Assembly (NCBI GenBank): GCA_963837425.1
Contig: CAWINH010000006.1
Location: forward strand, 434,001 to 498,000
DNA: 64,000 nucleotides
Source of the DNA: CAWINH01 sp963837425
Lineage (GTDB): Bacteria; Chloroflexota; Limnocylindria; QHBO01
Reading direction: 5' to 3'
Every line of letters begins with the position of its first letter. Position 1 is the first letter of the stretch. Shown here piece by piece: positions 35,089-43,071 of the stretch. A program made the translations under genes and the position numbers. The notes under the pieces are model-generated. The model did no database searches, was not told where the DNA came from, and was given only the letters and a program-made list of their open reading frames with translations.

Positions 35089-35757
35089 TCACACGAAGAT
35101 GAGGCCGCTGCCTCGAGGATCCCGCCCGAGTCGGAGGGCAGGGATGATGGCGCGACCGTCGAGGGGAAGCGCCGAGCGCAGGATGTTGCGCGCCTCACGC
35201 TCAGCCACGCGGTTCGCGCGAGTATCGGCCAGCACGAAGAGAAGGTGGTCGACCCGCCCGTCGCGCGCCTTCAGCTGTTCGCGCCGAAGGAGCGCCTGGG
35301 CGTCGCGAAGCCGGGTTTCGGCGGCCACCCCGACGCGGGAGCTCCCAAGGACAAGCAGCACATCCCAGGCGCGTTGATCCCGGTCCTGCGGGATCGGTGC
35401 CTCGAACTGTCGGGGCACGCGCGCCGAGACGAGCGCGATGAACCGCTCGATCAGCCGGACGTGGGCCTCGTCGCGGAGGGGTGCTCCGCCCGGGAAGACG
35501 TTCACCGCGAGCTGCAGGCCGAGCACGCTCATCCACTCCGCGGCACGTCGGACGTCCGGCAGCGGGGGCTGCCCGTGCTCCCATCGCTGCAGCTTGGATG
35601 GCGAGATGCGGAGCTCGCGAGCCACGACGCGGCGTGGCAGGCCGAGGTTCAGGCGCCCGTCCAGCCCCGCTCGGCTGAGCTCGGCCGACAGGCGGATGCC
35701 GCGCCGAATACCCGCGGCATGGCTGCGTTCGCGGCTTGACATGGCCCGATGGTGCAC
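35089..35757 (-). CDS. XRE-type helix-turn-helix protein with C-terminal domain of unknown function
   Basis: 222 residues. Residues about 20-90 form an HTH_XRE-like unit (GLPRRVVARELRISPSKLQRWEHGQP), expected to bind DNA. The C-terminal 120 residues (LIERFIALVSARVP, WDVLLVLGSSRVGVAAETRLRDAQALLRR) resemble small restriction-endonuclease-like or regulator effector domains, but I do not recognise them. Start GTG 35757 or ATG 35742. The gene lies alone between two same-orientation copies of repeat family B. Confidence 0.65.
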   Translation of the reverse strand: MHHRAMSSRERSHAAGIRRGIRLSAELSRAGLDGRLNLGLPRRVVARELRISPSKLQRWEHGQPPLPDVRRAAEWMSVLGLQLAVNVFPGGAPLRDEAHVRLIERFIALVSARVPRQFEAPIPQDRDQRAWDVLLVLGSSRVGVAAETRLRDAQALLRREQLKARDGRVDHLLFVLADTRANRVAEREARNILRSALPLDGRAIIPALRLGRDPRGSGLIFV

Positions 35758-35786
35758 GGCCCGGCCTTACCGATCGCTTAGCGCGG

Positions 35787-35850
35787 GATCACACGTCGAT
35801 GGTGGTCGGATCACACGTCGGTCATGGTCGGATCACACGTCGATGGTGGT
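35787..35850 (+). repeat. Three tandem 21-22 bp repeats (GGATCACACGTCGATGGTGG)
   Basis: GGATCACACGTCGATGGTGG occurs at 35786, 35807 (variant GTCGGTCATGG) and 35829, running into the left end of the family B copy at 35845. It looks like partial duplication of the element's flank. Confidence 0.6.
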
Positions 35851-35964
35851 AACGATCACGAAACGCGTCCTCCAGCCCGATTCGTGGGTCGGCAGCCCTC
35901 ACCAGCTGGTGACATCTCACATTTTCGACCGATTCGTGGCCGATACCACCACGGGCTGGTTACC
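35845..35964 (+). repeat. Palindromic intergenic element, family B, copy 3
   Basis: Same 120-bp unit and orientation as 34949-35068. It is followed by two CCCTGTGTGGTGACCGGCCG repeats (35980-36030) that extend towards the promoter of the next gene. Confidence 0.75.
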
Positions 35965-36089
35965 GGCCGCACGCCGCAGGCCCTGTGTGGTGACCGGCCG
36001 AGCCGCAGGCGGCGGGCCCTGTGTGGTGACCGGCCGCACGCGACGGGCGCGCCGTTGGGATGCGCTTTGACGAACAGAGCGCCCCCGCC

Positions 36090-36095
36090 TAGCAT
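36090..36095 (+). promoter_or_regulatory. -10 box (TAGCAT) of leaderless gene
   Basis: TAGCAT ends 7 nt before GTG 36103. Confidence 0.5.
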
Positions 36096-36102
36096 CGGGT
36101 CC

Positions 36103-37404
36103 GTGACTCCGATCCGCGCCCGCCAGCCATCCGGGCCTGCGCACGAGGCCGCCATCGCGGCCGCGCCGTACGGTCGGCATCGGCGGCTGCATCGGTCCAG
36201 GAGCCACCCGCGCCCGAGGGTCCTCCAGCTGCTGGCGACCGGCGGCAACGGCGGGGCGCAGGAGAGCTACACCGGGCTCCTCCTGGGCCTCGACCGCAGC
36301 GCATTCGAGGTGCGGGCGCTCAGTCTCTCCGCGGGGAGCGCGGTGCAGCGCCTGCGACGCCTGGGCGTCAACGTCACGGTGATCGAGGCCGGAGACGACG
36401 AGGTCGCCTGCGGCGAGCTGGCCGCCTACCTCCAGCGCGAGGAGATCGACCTCGTCCACGCCCACATGTTCCGCGCCGAGGTCGTCGGGACCCGGGCCGC
36501 ACTCGCGGCGGGGACGCCGGTGATCGTCGCCACCGTCCACTCGAGCCGGGTCCGCTCCCCGGAGGATGTCGCCACGCTGGCGGCGCTCACCCCGGCGATG
36601 GATCGGCTCATTGTCCCGTCGGAGGCGATCGCCGAGAAGGTGCGCGCGGAGGGTCGGGGTGGCGCCCGGTTCAGCGTGATCCCGAACGGCGTTGACCTCG
36701 AGCGCTTCGAGGTGCCGGCGCCGCCCTGCACGTTGCGCGACGAGTACGGCATCCCCTGCGAGGATGCGCTCATCGGGGTCGTGGCTCGCCTCGAGGCGGA
36801 GAAGGGCCACGCCCACCTCATCGCGGCCATGCCCGAGGTGCTGGCCCGGGCCCCGCGGACGTGGCTGGCGATCGTCGGCGACGGCTCGCTTCGAGCCGAG
36901 CTCGAGGCGCAGGCCCGGGCCTTCCCCGCTCCGGCCCGGGACCGGATCGTGTTCACCGGCAGTCGCGACGACATCAGCGCCATCACCGCCGACCTCGATG
37001 TCGCGGTCCTCCCCTCCCTTCGCGAGGCGCAGGGCATCTCGATCCTCGAGGCCATGGCCCGCCGCAAGCCGGTCGTCGCGTCGGCGGTGGGCGGGATCCC
37101 CGAGGTCCTGACTCATGGCGTCGACGGATTCCTGGTTCCCCCCGCGGATCCATCCGCCCTGGCCGATGCACTGGCGGGCCTGGCGCGCTCCCCCTCGCTC
37201 CGCGAGCGCGTTGGCGAGGCCGGCTACGCGACGGTGCGCGAGCGGTTCAGCATCGAGGCGCAGGTCCGGCGCGTCGAGGATCTCTACGCCGAAGAGCTTC
37301 AGCGCGCCGGGGTGTCGATCGGCGCGCGCCGGTCACCACGTCGGCCCGCGGGGGAGCCCGGTGCGCCCGCCGGCCGCGCGGCCCTCGAGGTCCCCCCGCT
37401 CTAG
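36103..37404 (+). CDS. Glycosyltransferase family 4
   Basis: 433 residues, GT-B fold. RVLQLLATGGNGGAQESYTGLLLGL at about 38-62 (acceptor-binding loop GGxE/A), DLVHAHMFRAE, VIVATVHSSRV, VIPNGVDLERF, IGVVARLEAEKGHAHLI (donor domain, about 225), IVFTGSRDD and the E-x7-E motif in SLREAQGISILEAMA. Starts at GTG 36103, 7 nt after a TAGCAT box; upstream in-frame codons lie in repeats and are rejected. The Pro/Arg/Gly-rich last 30 residues are outside the fold. Retaining enzyme using a nucleotide sugar; product unknown. Confidence 0.85.
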   Translation: MTPIRARQPSGPAHEAAIAAAPYGRHRRLHRSRSHPRPRVLQLLATGGNGGAQESYTGLLLGLDRSAFEVRALSLSAGSAVQRLRRLGVNVTVIEAGDDEVACGELAAYLQREEIDLVHAHMFRAEVVGTRAALAAGTPVIVATVHSSRVRSPEDVATLAALTPAMDRLIVPSEAIAEKVRAEGRGGARFSVIPNGVDLERFEVPAPPCTLRDEYGIPCEDALIGVVARLEAEKGHAHLIAAMPEVLARAPRTWLAIVGDGSLRAELEAQARAFPAPARDRIVFTGSRDDISAITADLDVAVLPSLREAQGISILEAMARRKPVVASAVGGIPEVLTHGVDGFLVPPADPSALADALAGLARSPSLRERVGEAGYATVRERFSIEAQVRRVEDLYAEELQRAGVSIGARRSPRRPAGEPGAPAGRAALEVPPL

Positions 37405-37439
37405 CCAGGCGCCGCTCGCCAGTCGCTGCCCGCCCGCCG

Positions 37440-38126
37440 CTACTCCTCGAAGCCGAACTCCCCGACGAGCGGCACGAACATGACCGGCTCCCGCTCGCGG
37501 CTGATCACCTCGCCGTCCCGCCGCTCGACGACGGTCAGCCACTGCTGGTCGTGCTGGCCAATGGGCATCACGAGCCGGCCGCCGTCGGGGCGCAGCTGGT
37601 CGATGATCGGGCGAGGGACCCCCGGACCGGCGGCCGTGACGATCGCCGCGTCGTAGGGAGCGCCCTCCGGCCAGCCGCGGGTCCCGTCTCCGACGACGAG
37701 CTGGACGCGGTCCGCGTAGCCGCTGCCCGCCAGCCGCTCCCCGGCGTACCGGCTCAGGTCCGCAAACCGCTCGATCGAGGTGACCCGCGCCCCCAGCTCG
37801 GCGAGGATCGCCGCCTGGTAGCCGCTCCCGGTGCCGACCTCGAGCACGCGAGCTCCCCGGAAGCCGCCCGGCGGCCGGGCGGCATCGGTCATGACCGCCA
37901 CGACGTAGGGCTGGGAGATCGTCTGCCCCTGGCTCAGCGGCAGGGCCCGATCCCCGTACGCGTCGGGCGCGTCAACGAACTCGTGGCGCGGAACGGTCCG
38001 AAAGGCGCGCAGCAGCTCCGGGTCGGTGAGCCCGCGACGTTCGAGCTGGTCGCGGACCATGCGCTCCCGCGCGACGATCTGGAGATCGTCATTGCCCTGC
38101 GGTTGCCGCCGCCAGCCGAGCGGCAT
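37440..38126 (-). CDS. pcm: Protein-L-isoaspartate O-methyltransferase
   Basis: 228 residues. PCMT family: RVPRHEFVDAPDAYGDRALPLSQGQTISQPYVVAVM (substrate pocket, about 42-80) and the SAM motif ARVLEVGTGSGYQAAILAELGARVTSIER, followed by GDGTRGWPEGAPYDAAIVTAA and G-x-LVMPIG. It repairs isoaspartyl residues by methylation. ATG 38126 follows a TAGGCC box at leaderless distance. Convergent with the GT4. Confidence 0.9.
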   Translation of the reverse strand: MPLGWRRQPQGNDDLQIVARERMVRDQLERRGLTDPELLRAFRTVPRHEFVDAPDAYGDRALPLSQGQTISQPYVVAVMTDAARPPGGFRGARVLEVGTGSGYQAAILAELGARVTSIERFADLSRYAGERLAGSGYADRVQLVVGDGTRGWPEGAPYDAAIVTAAGPGVPRPIIDQLRPDGGRLVMPIGQHDQQWLTVVERRDGEVISREREPVMFVPLVGEFGFEE

Positions 38127-38135
38127 AGTCGGCCG

Positions 38136-38141
38136 GGCCTA
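38136..38141 (-). promoter_or_regulatory. Weak -10 box (TAGGCC) upstream of pcm
   Basis: TAGGCC on the minus strand ends 9 nt before ATG 38126; the last T of the TANNNT pattern is missing. It lies 3-6 bp outside the stop of the upstream gene. Confidence 0.3.
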
Positions 38142-38399
38142 GGCCCCGGCTGCGCTCGTCGCTCGGTCGGGCGCGTTTCCGTTGCCGCCGTTCTCCAGCT
38201 CGGCGCCGTCGATCGGAGTCGGCGCAGCGTCGAGGGCACTCAGGGTGGCGGCATCCAGGAGGTCGTTCAGCAGCCGATCGGCTCGCTCGCGCACCATCCG
38301 TCGGGTCTCCCGACCAGAGCGCGGAGCGAGCAGCACACCGACCGCCAACCCCATGAAGAAGAAGCGGATCGCGATGCGTACGCGGCTGAGCATGGGCAT
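38139..38399 (-). CDS. YtxH-like small membrane protein
   Basis: 86 residues: one N-terminal helix (RIAIRFFFMGLAVGVLLAPRSG) followed by RETRRMVRERADRLLNDLLDAA, the helix then basic amphipathic pattern of YtxH-type envelope-stress proteins, and an Asn/Gly/Ala-rich tail. ATG 38399 or 38393 are both possible. It precedes pcm on the same strand by 12 bp. Confidence 0.6.
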   Translation of the reverse strand: MPMLSRVRIAIRFFFMGLAVGVLLAPRSGRETRRMVRERADRLLNDLLDAATLSALDAAPTPIDGAELENGGNGNAPDRATSAAGA

Positions 38400-38517
38400 C
38401 AAGGCCTCAACACGGTATCTGTAGCGTGAGCTGAGGATACCATCCGTTCCGCTCACCCACGAATCTCCGGCTGGCCCGATGCCGTGCTCGCGCCTGCTTG
38501 CCCAGCTCGCCCGGAGT

Positions 38518-38545
38518 CCCCAAGCGCTCACCACGCGCGCGCTTG
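38518..38545 (+). repeat. 28-bp hairpin repeat, copy 1
   Basis: CCCCAAGCGCTCACCACGCG continues CGCGCTTG; the AAGCG/CGCTT arms pair. Identical to 38719-38746. Confidence 0.6.
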
Positions 38546-38718
38546 AGCGGTGGACGACGCGTGACTGTTCATGCGCGCTTCAGGGGAGCGCTATCTCCTC
38601 CGCAGCTCGGAATCGGCCCCGCAGGCGCCGGATTCACGCTCGCGCCGCACGCCGGCATCGGCTCCGACACCGATAAGGTGCCTGCCAGGCGCGGTTGAGG
38701 AGTCGGGACGACCTCACT

Positions 38719-38746
38719 CCCCAAGCGCTCACCACGCGCGCGCTTG
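38719..38746 (+). repeat. 28-bp hairpin repeat, copy 2
   Basis: Identical 28-bp copy 201 bp downstream of the first, same orientation, just before the 3' end of the SASVAP-repeat gene. Confidence 0.6.
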
Positions 38747-38772
38747 GAGGCTCGGGCGCTGCAACGGGGATG

Positions 38773-39069
38773 CTACGGACTGGCTGCCGCCGAGCCTGAT
38801 GCGGCCACGGACGCGGATGGCGCCACGGACGCAGATGGCGCCACGGACGCGGATGGCGCCACGGACGCCGACGCGACGACACTCCCCGACGCGCTCGGCA
38901 CGGGCGTGGGAGTCGAGGCGCCGCTGAAGAGGCGGCTCGGCACGTTCGCCGCCGCCAGGACGAACATCAGGATGAAGATAAGCAGCACGATCGCGATCCA
39001 CGGGCGGGTCAGCGAGTCGTTGCGTGGCGGCAGCGCGCCGCGGTAGCCGGGTGTCTGCTGATCGGTCAC
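38773..39069 (-). CDS. Small single-helix membrane protein with C-terminal SASVAP repeats
   Basis: 98 residues: polar N-terminus, one helix (about 24-43), then an exported tail of Pro/Ser/Thr followed by about four SASVAP hexapeptides encoded by an 18-bp tandem repeat. ATG 39069 overlaps the stop of the upstream gene (ATGA). A cell-surface spacer role is likely; no family recognised. Confidence 0.65.
   Translation of the reverse strand: MTDQQTPGYRGALPPRNDSLTRPWIAIVLLIFILMFVLAAANVPSRLFSGASTPTPVPSASGSVVASASVAPSASVAPSASVAPSASVAASGSAAASP
38804..38875 (-). repeat. 18-bp tandem repeat (four units) inside the SASVAP gene
   Basis: GCCACGGACGCGGATGGC repeats at 38804, 38822, 38840 and, imperfectly, 38858. 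The period is a multiple of three, so copy-number change would keep the frame. Confidence 0.8.
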
Positions 39070-39266
39070 TCGTTCTCCTCACCGCGGTCGGGAGCTCGCA
39101 GTCGCCGCTCGATGAGCGTCAGCTGGAGACGCGTCAGCAGGGCCTGCCGCCGGGCCCTGCCAATGGAGCGCACCCCGCTGACGCCAAGGGTCCAGGCGAG
39201 CAGAAGCAGCGTGCAGGTGACCAGGGTGGCGAGACCGATGACCGCCAGGTCGAGAAGCGATCCCAC
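39066..39266 (-). CDS. 66-residue single-helix membrane protein
   Basis: One hydrophobic helix (LAVIGLATLVTCTLLLLAWTLGVSG) then a basic amphipathic helix (SIGRARRQALLTRLQLTLIERRL) and acidic end. GTG 39266 sits 9 nt after TACGCT. It forms a two-gene operon with the SASVAP-repeat gene through an ATGA overlap. Function unknown. Confidence 0.6.
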   Translation of the reverse strand: MGSLLDLAVIGLATLVTCTLLLLAWTLGVSGVRSIGRARRQALLTRLQLTLIERRLRAPDRGEENE

Positions 39267-39275
39267 GGAGGCGGA

Positions 39276-39281
39276 AGCGTA
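39276..39281 (-). promoter_or_regulatory. -10 box (TACGCT) of leaderless gene
   Basis: TACGCT on the minus strand ends 9 nt before GTG 39266. Confidence 0.45.
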
Positions 39282-39302
39282 GCAGGCTGACCCGCGTCGC
39301 GC

Positions 39303-41228
39303 CTAGCGCGCGCCGCGCATGGCCGGCACCAGGAGCCCGGACAGTCCGGCGACCACGGTCAGGCCGCCGGCGCCAATGAACACGACGTCGGAGCCGATGA
39401 TCCCCGAGAGCCAGCCCGCGGCTGCGGTCGCGAGGGACATCGCGCCGTAGGTCAGCGCCTGGCGGGTCGACACCACGCGCCCGAAAAGCCGCTGCGGGGT
39501 GCGCTGCTGGAACAGGGTGATGGTCGGGATCAGGAACAGCATGTTCGCGACCCCGCCCGCGAAGAAGATCCCGATTGCCGCGTACGGGTTGCGGACGAGC
39601 CCAATGCCCACCAGCGAGGCGCCCACCCCCACGAAGCCTGCGATCGTCATGGGCCCCTTTGGTGCGCGGTTCGCCACCGCCCCAATGGCGACCCCGCCGA
39701 TCACCGAGCCCAGCCCCAGGGCGCCCATCATCCAGCCGTAGTTCGTGGGGAAGGGGAGGACCGACTGGTCCACGACCTCCTTTGCGTAGATGATGCTGCA
39801 CACGAGCTCGGCGCCAATCGCGACCTGGGCCACGGTGCTGACCACGGTGTTCGCGAACAGCTCCGCCTGGTGGCGGAGGAAGTGCAGCCCCTCGCGCATG
39901 TCGTGCCAGATCGCACGCACGCTGATCGGCTCGGCGGCCTCCAGCTCCTGGCGCGGCACGACCATCGTCCAGATGAGGACCGCGGAGACGACGTACGTCG
40001 CGGAGTCGAGGACGAAGGCCGCCGCGATCAGCCCGGTCAGCGCCCCCACGATCGTCGCGGCGACGGGCTGACCGATGTCGGCGAGCGTCTCGTTCAGGGT
40101 CGACGCCGAGTTCGCCGTCATCAGCTCGTCCTCCTCCACGATCGCCGGCAGGATGGCCGTCTTGGCCGGGCGGAAGAGGAGGCCCAGGGTCGCGACCCCG
40201 AAGGCGATGAGGACGACGAGCCAGATGTTCACGCCGATCGCCGCCGGGACCAGCAGCACCAGGCCGCCGCGCACCAGGTCGCAGACGATCATCGTCAGGC
40301 GCCGATTCCATCGGTCTACCAGGGCGCCGGCCAGCGGACCCAGCACGATGCTCGGCACCGCCGTGGCGGCCAGCACGAACCCGAGGTCCGCCTCCGTCCC
40401 GACCTGGAGGACCAGGAAGCCGAGCGCCACCTGGTGAATCCGATCGCCAAAGAAGCTGAACAGCTGGCCAATCCAGAGCAGGCTGAAGTTCCGGTTGCGG
40501 GCGAGCGCCATGTACGGCGACTGCGGCCGGGGGCCGCGGACCGCCGGCGCAGCGGCCCCGGCTGCGTCGCGCTGCGAGTCACCCGGGACGAGCCGGGAGA
40601 CGACGGTGGCGGGCACGCGGGGCGCGGGGGCGAACACGTCCCCGCGGCGCGGGGCGGTGACGAGCCGCGAGCGGAGCGGCGCGTCCGGGCGGGTCATCGA
40701 GTACACGATCGCCCAGAAGATCCCGAGCGCGATCAACAGGTCGCCAATACTCACGACGTCGCGGATGTACGGCACCGGGAGCGGAACCACGTCCCCGAAC
40801 AGCCCGCCGCGGGAAACGAAGTCGGCGGCCCTCCCCGCGGAGAGGATGAAGTGGAACGGGTCGTTGGCCAGGGTGATGTCCGTGAAGCCGGCTGCCTGGT
40901 AGGCGCCGGCCCAGATGGGCATCTGGCCGCTGTTGAGGACGACGGCCAGGGCGTTGAGCGCAATCCCCACCGACGCGACCTGCAGGCCGGGCACGCGCCA
41001 GTTGCCCCACAGCCAGATGAAGATCAGGAAGTAGGTGGCGACCCAGGCCCAGGAGAGGGGCTCATCGGGCCCAATCCCGTGCTGGCGCAGGTAGACGGCA
41101 CCGAAGCGAACGACGAGCGCCAGGAGGAGGATGAAGATCCAGCGGAGCTTGAGGTCGGCCAGCCGAGGAATGCCTCCCCCCGCGAACGCGCCGACGATCA
41201 GCGCCAGGCCAATGGCGCTAAGAAACAT
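39303..41228 (-). CDS. DUF5317 domain fused to MFS transporter
   Basis: About 641 residues. Residues 1-190 look like DUF5317: LALIVGAFAGGGIPRLADLKLRW, GPDEPLSWAWV, GNWRVPGLQVASVGIALNALAVVLNSGQMPIW and NDPFHFILSAGR. After a cytoplasmic linker, MALARNRNFSLLWIGQLFSFFGDRIHQVALGFLVL starts a twelve-helix MFS domain with the helix 2-3 loop GALVDRWNRR. The MFS part resembles macrolide/enterobactin-type exporters (MFS_3), and the N-terminal part is usually encoded as a separate protein. ATG 41228 overlaps the HD-GYP stop by 11 bp, so the two are likely translated from one mRNA. Confidence 0.8.
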   Translation of the reverse strand: MFLSAIGLALIVGAFAGGGIPRLADLKLRWIFILLLALVVRFGAVYLRQHGIGPDEPLSWAWVATYFLIFIWLWGNWRVPGLQVASVGIALNALAVVLNSGQMPIWAGAYQAAGFTDITLANDPFHFILSAGRAADFVSRGGLFGDVVPLPVPYIRDVVSIGDLLIALGIFWAIVYSMTRPDAPLRSRLVTAPRRGDVFAPAPRVPATVVSRLVPGDSQRDAAGAAAPAVRGPRPQSPYMALARNRNFSLLWIGQLFSFFGDRIHQVALGFLVLQVGTEADLGFVLAATAVPSIVLGPLAGALVDRWNRRLTMIVCDLVRGGLVLLVPAAIGVNIWLVVLIAFGVATLGLLFRPAKTAILPAIVEEDELMTANSASTLNETLADIGQPVAATIVGALTGLIAAAFVLDSATYVVSAVLIWTMVVPRQELEAAEPISVRAIWHDMREGLHFLRHQAELFANTVVSTVAQVAIGAELVCSIIYAKEVVDQSVLPFPTNYGWMMGALGLGSVIGGVAIGAVANRAPKGPMTIAGFVGVGASLVGIGLVRNPYAAIGIFFAGGVANMLFLIPTITLFQQRTPQRLFGRVVSTRQALTYGAMSLATAAAGWLSGIIGSDVVFIGAGGLTVVAGLSGLLVPAMRGAR

Positions 41229-42637
41229 CGTCCGTAGCGAGCATCGGTGCGGACTTGGACTGCCCTTCCTGTGCGTCCTGGGACGTCTCGGTGGTGGTGG
41301 CGGGCGGTGCGGCGGCTCCGTCGCCGGCGGTCCCGGAGGATGGTGGCAGGACGTCCCCGAGCTCGGGCCGCCAGTCGAGGGTCTCGCGATCCAGCGAGAG
41401 GAAGACGTCGACCATCTCGGGGTCGAACTGGATCCCTCGGTACTTCTGCAGCTCGCCAATCGCGATCTCGTGGCTCAACGCCTTCTTCCGATACGGCCGG
41501 GAGGAGGTCATGGCCTCGTAGGCATCGGCCACGCTGAGGAGGCGGGCGCCGCGGGGGATGTCGGTGGCCTCGATGCCGCCGGGGTAGCCGGAGCCGTTGA
41601 ACCACTCGTGGTGGGCGAGGATGAGCGGAGACTCCTCGGACAGCTGGTGGACGGGGTTCACGATCCTGGCGCCCAGCCACGGGTGCTGGTTCATGAGGAT
41701 CCGCTCCTCGCGGTCGAGCGGGCCCTCCTTGAGGAGGATATGGTCGCGGATGCCAATCTTCCCGACGTCGTGGAGCTGCCCCGCCCACTTGACGACCTCC
41801 ACCTGGTGCTCGGGGAGCTTCAGCGCCCGGCACATCGCATCCGCGATGTGGCTCACCCGCGCGGAATGACCGGCGGTGTGCGGATCCCGCGCGTCGACCG
41901 CCATGGCCAGGGCGCCAATCGTCTGCTCGAACAGCTCGCGCGTCTCGACGTAGCGGTGGTACGCCAGCCGGGTCGTGAAGAGCGGGACGACGAAGAGTGG
42001 AGTCGCCCACCAGCCCACGCCGTTCGGCAGGAGGAAGATCTGGGCCATGAGCCAGGCGAGGGGTGCAAGGCCGATGAGGTTCGGCGCGATCGCCCGAACG
42101 TCCTGCCCCCAAACGCCACGGAACGCGACCCCGGTTCGCGAACTCACTGCCGCCACTGCGAGCGCGCCATTTACCAAGTAGTAAACAACGGCAGCGCCCA
42201 TTAGGCCCACGAAAGAGATGATGCCCGCTAGGGCGCCGGGTGCGGAGGCCGCCAAGGCCACGGCGAGTTCGTAAACAAAGCCGCATAGGACGGCGGCTAC
42301 GACGATGGCACTGTGGTTAAAGAGGGTGCCATACCAAGGGACTTCGCCGCGTAGTTCGCGGGAGTCCGTGGTGCCGAGCAAGCTGACGATGCCGCCTGCC
42401 ATCGGTCCGCCCAGCGCGACAGTTGCAAGGACAGGGGCTACCCCGACGTTGGCCACGGTGCCTGTCGGGAGTCGGACAGGCAGCGCGCTTGCGATGAGCG
42501 TCAGCCCGGTCCAGAAGAGGATTCCGACCACCCCACCCACTTCTGCGTGGGGAGGTTGGAACTTCAGTAGCCGCCGCGAACAAGAGTATCGCGACGGCTA
42601 CGGTTGCGGTTACGAGCCTGCGGACAGTTCGTGACAC
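41218..42637 (-). CDS. HD-GYP domain protein with N-terminal membrane sensor, possible frameshift near 42570
   Basis: Six or so hydrophobic segments (TM sensor domain) precede a full HD-GYP domain: GHSARVSHIADAMCRAL, AGQLHDVGKIGIRDHIL, HHEWFNGSGYPGGI and DAYEAMTSSRPYRK. The family hydrolyses cyclic-di-GMP. The conserved frame runs from GTG 42540, but an upstream frame from GTG 42637 gives VTATVAVAILLFAAA, which looks like the missing first helix; one base inserted near 42570 would join them. A TAGACT box at 42669-42674 stands about 30 nt before 42637. The C-terminal 60 residues are low complexity. Confidence 0.75.
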
Positions 42638-42687
42638 CGGTCATGTCACCCTTCGGTGAGCGTTCCGGAGTCTATCACGCCCGGAGG

Positions 42688-42786
42688 CTACCAACCCTTC
42701 AGTGAAGCTCCACCGGCGATCGCTAGCGTGGCTAGTGTCGCGAGGGAGGTGAGTAGAGCGGAGAGCCGTTGAACGTGGTTCTTCAT
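42688..42786 (-). CDS. 32-residue putative exported peptide ending GGASLKGW
   Basis: ATG 42786 with a GGAGGG Shine-Dalgarno 4 nt upstream opens 32 codons. The product is a short basic/amphipathic N-terminus, a hydrophobic stretch (LTSLATLATLAIA) and the C-terminal GGASLKGW before TAG. The layout matches small hydrophobic signal peptides or pheromone precursors; LKGW is also the end of the 9-residue ORF just upstream. It is the first gene downstream of the SARP-like regulator's stop on the same strand. Coding status is not proven. Confidence 0.45.
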   Translation of the reverse strand: MKNHVQRLSALLTSLATLATLAIAGGASLKGW

Positions 42787-42805
42787 GTGCCCTCCACGTC
42801 CAGGG

Positions 42806-42835
42806 CTACCAGCCCTTGAGGTTCTGTCGTGCCAT
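42806..42835 (-). CDS. 9-residue micro-ORF (MARQNLKGW)
   Basis: ATG 42835 to TAG 42806 encodes MARQNLKGW. An AGAGGG purine stretch lies 9-10 nt upstream. It shares the last four residues and the stop codon with the 32-residue ORF that starts 19 nt after it. It could be a leader, an antagonist or a decoy of the longer peptide, or a local duplication; short length makes chance possible. Confidence 0.35.
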   Translation of the reverse strand: MARQNLKGW

Positions 42836-43004
42836 CAGAAGGTGCCCTCTTCCGTGACTAGTTACACACAACCGACACACTCCGGTGACGGAACGGTCGG
42901 TTGCACTACATGCTCCCCGGCGGCCTAAGTGCCCACGTTCAGCCGGCGGATCTACGCACCCAAGATATTGCGCACTGGTACCAAAGTCCCAGTGCTCTGG
43001 GAGT

Positions 43005-43034
43005 ACTGTAGGCGGAACGCCGTGCCAAAGTCAA
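43005..43034 (-). promoter_or_regulatory. Sigma-70-like promoter for LKGW ORFs
   Basis: TTGACT (43034-43029), 18-bp spacer, TACAGT (43010-43005) on the minus strand, about 170 nt ahead of the micro-ORFs. One of very few promoters in the window with both elements. Confidence 0.55.
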
Positions 43035-43071
43035 GCACTTAGAGCGGAAACCGTAGCACCATGTCAAGTAG

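Larger units (their letters stand above)
38400..38772. other. Intergenic region with two hairpin repeats
   Basis: No credible gene. It holds two copies of a 28-bp hairpin repeat (listed separately) and otherwise unremarkable GC-rich sequence. Confidence 0.5.
42638..43071 (-). other. Intergenic region with promoter, phased repeats and two micro-ORFs
   Basis: Between the HD-GYP gene and the giant regulator. It contains a sigma-70-like promoter (43005-43034), three GTC-centred direct repeats at helical spacing, and two short ORFs both ending LKGW. Each part is listed separately. Confidence 0.55.

Noticed and set aside
35824..36102. Upstream extension of the GT4 gene through the repeats
   Set aside because: The extra 93 residues translate palindromic repeats; a TAGCAT box sits 7 nt before GTG 36103, a much better start.
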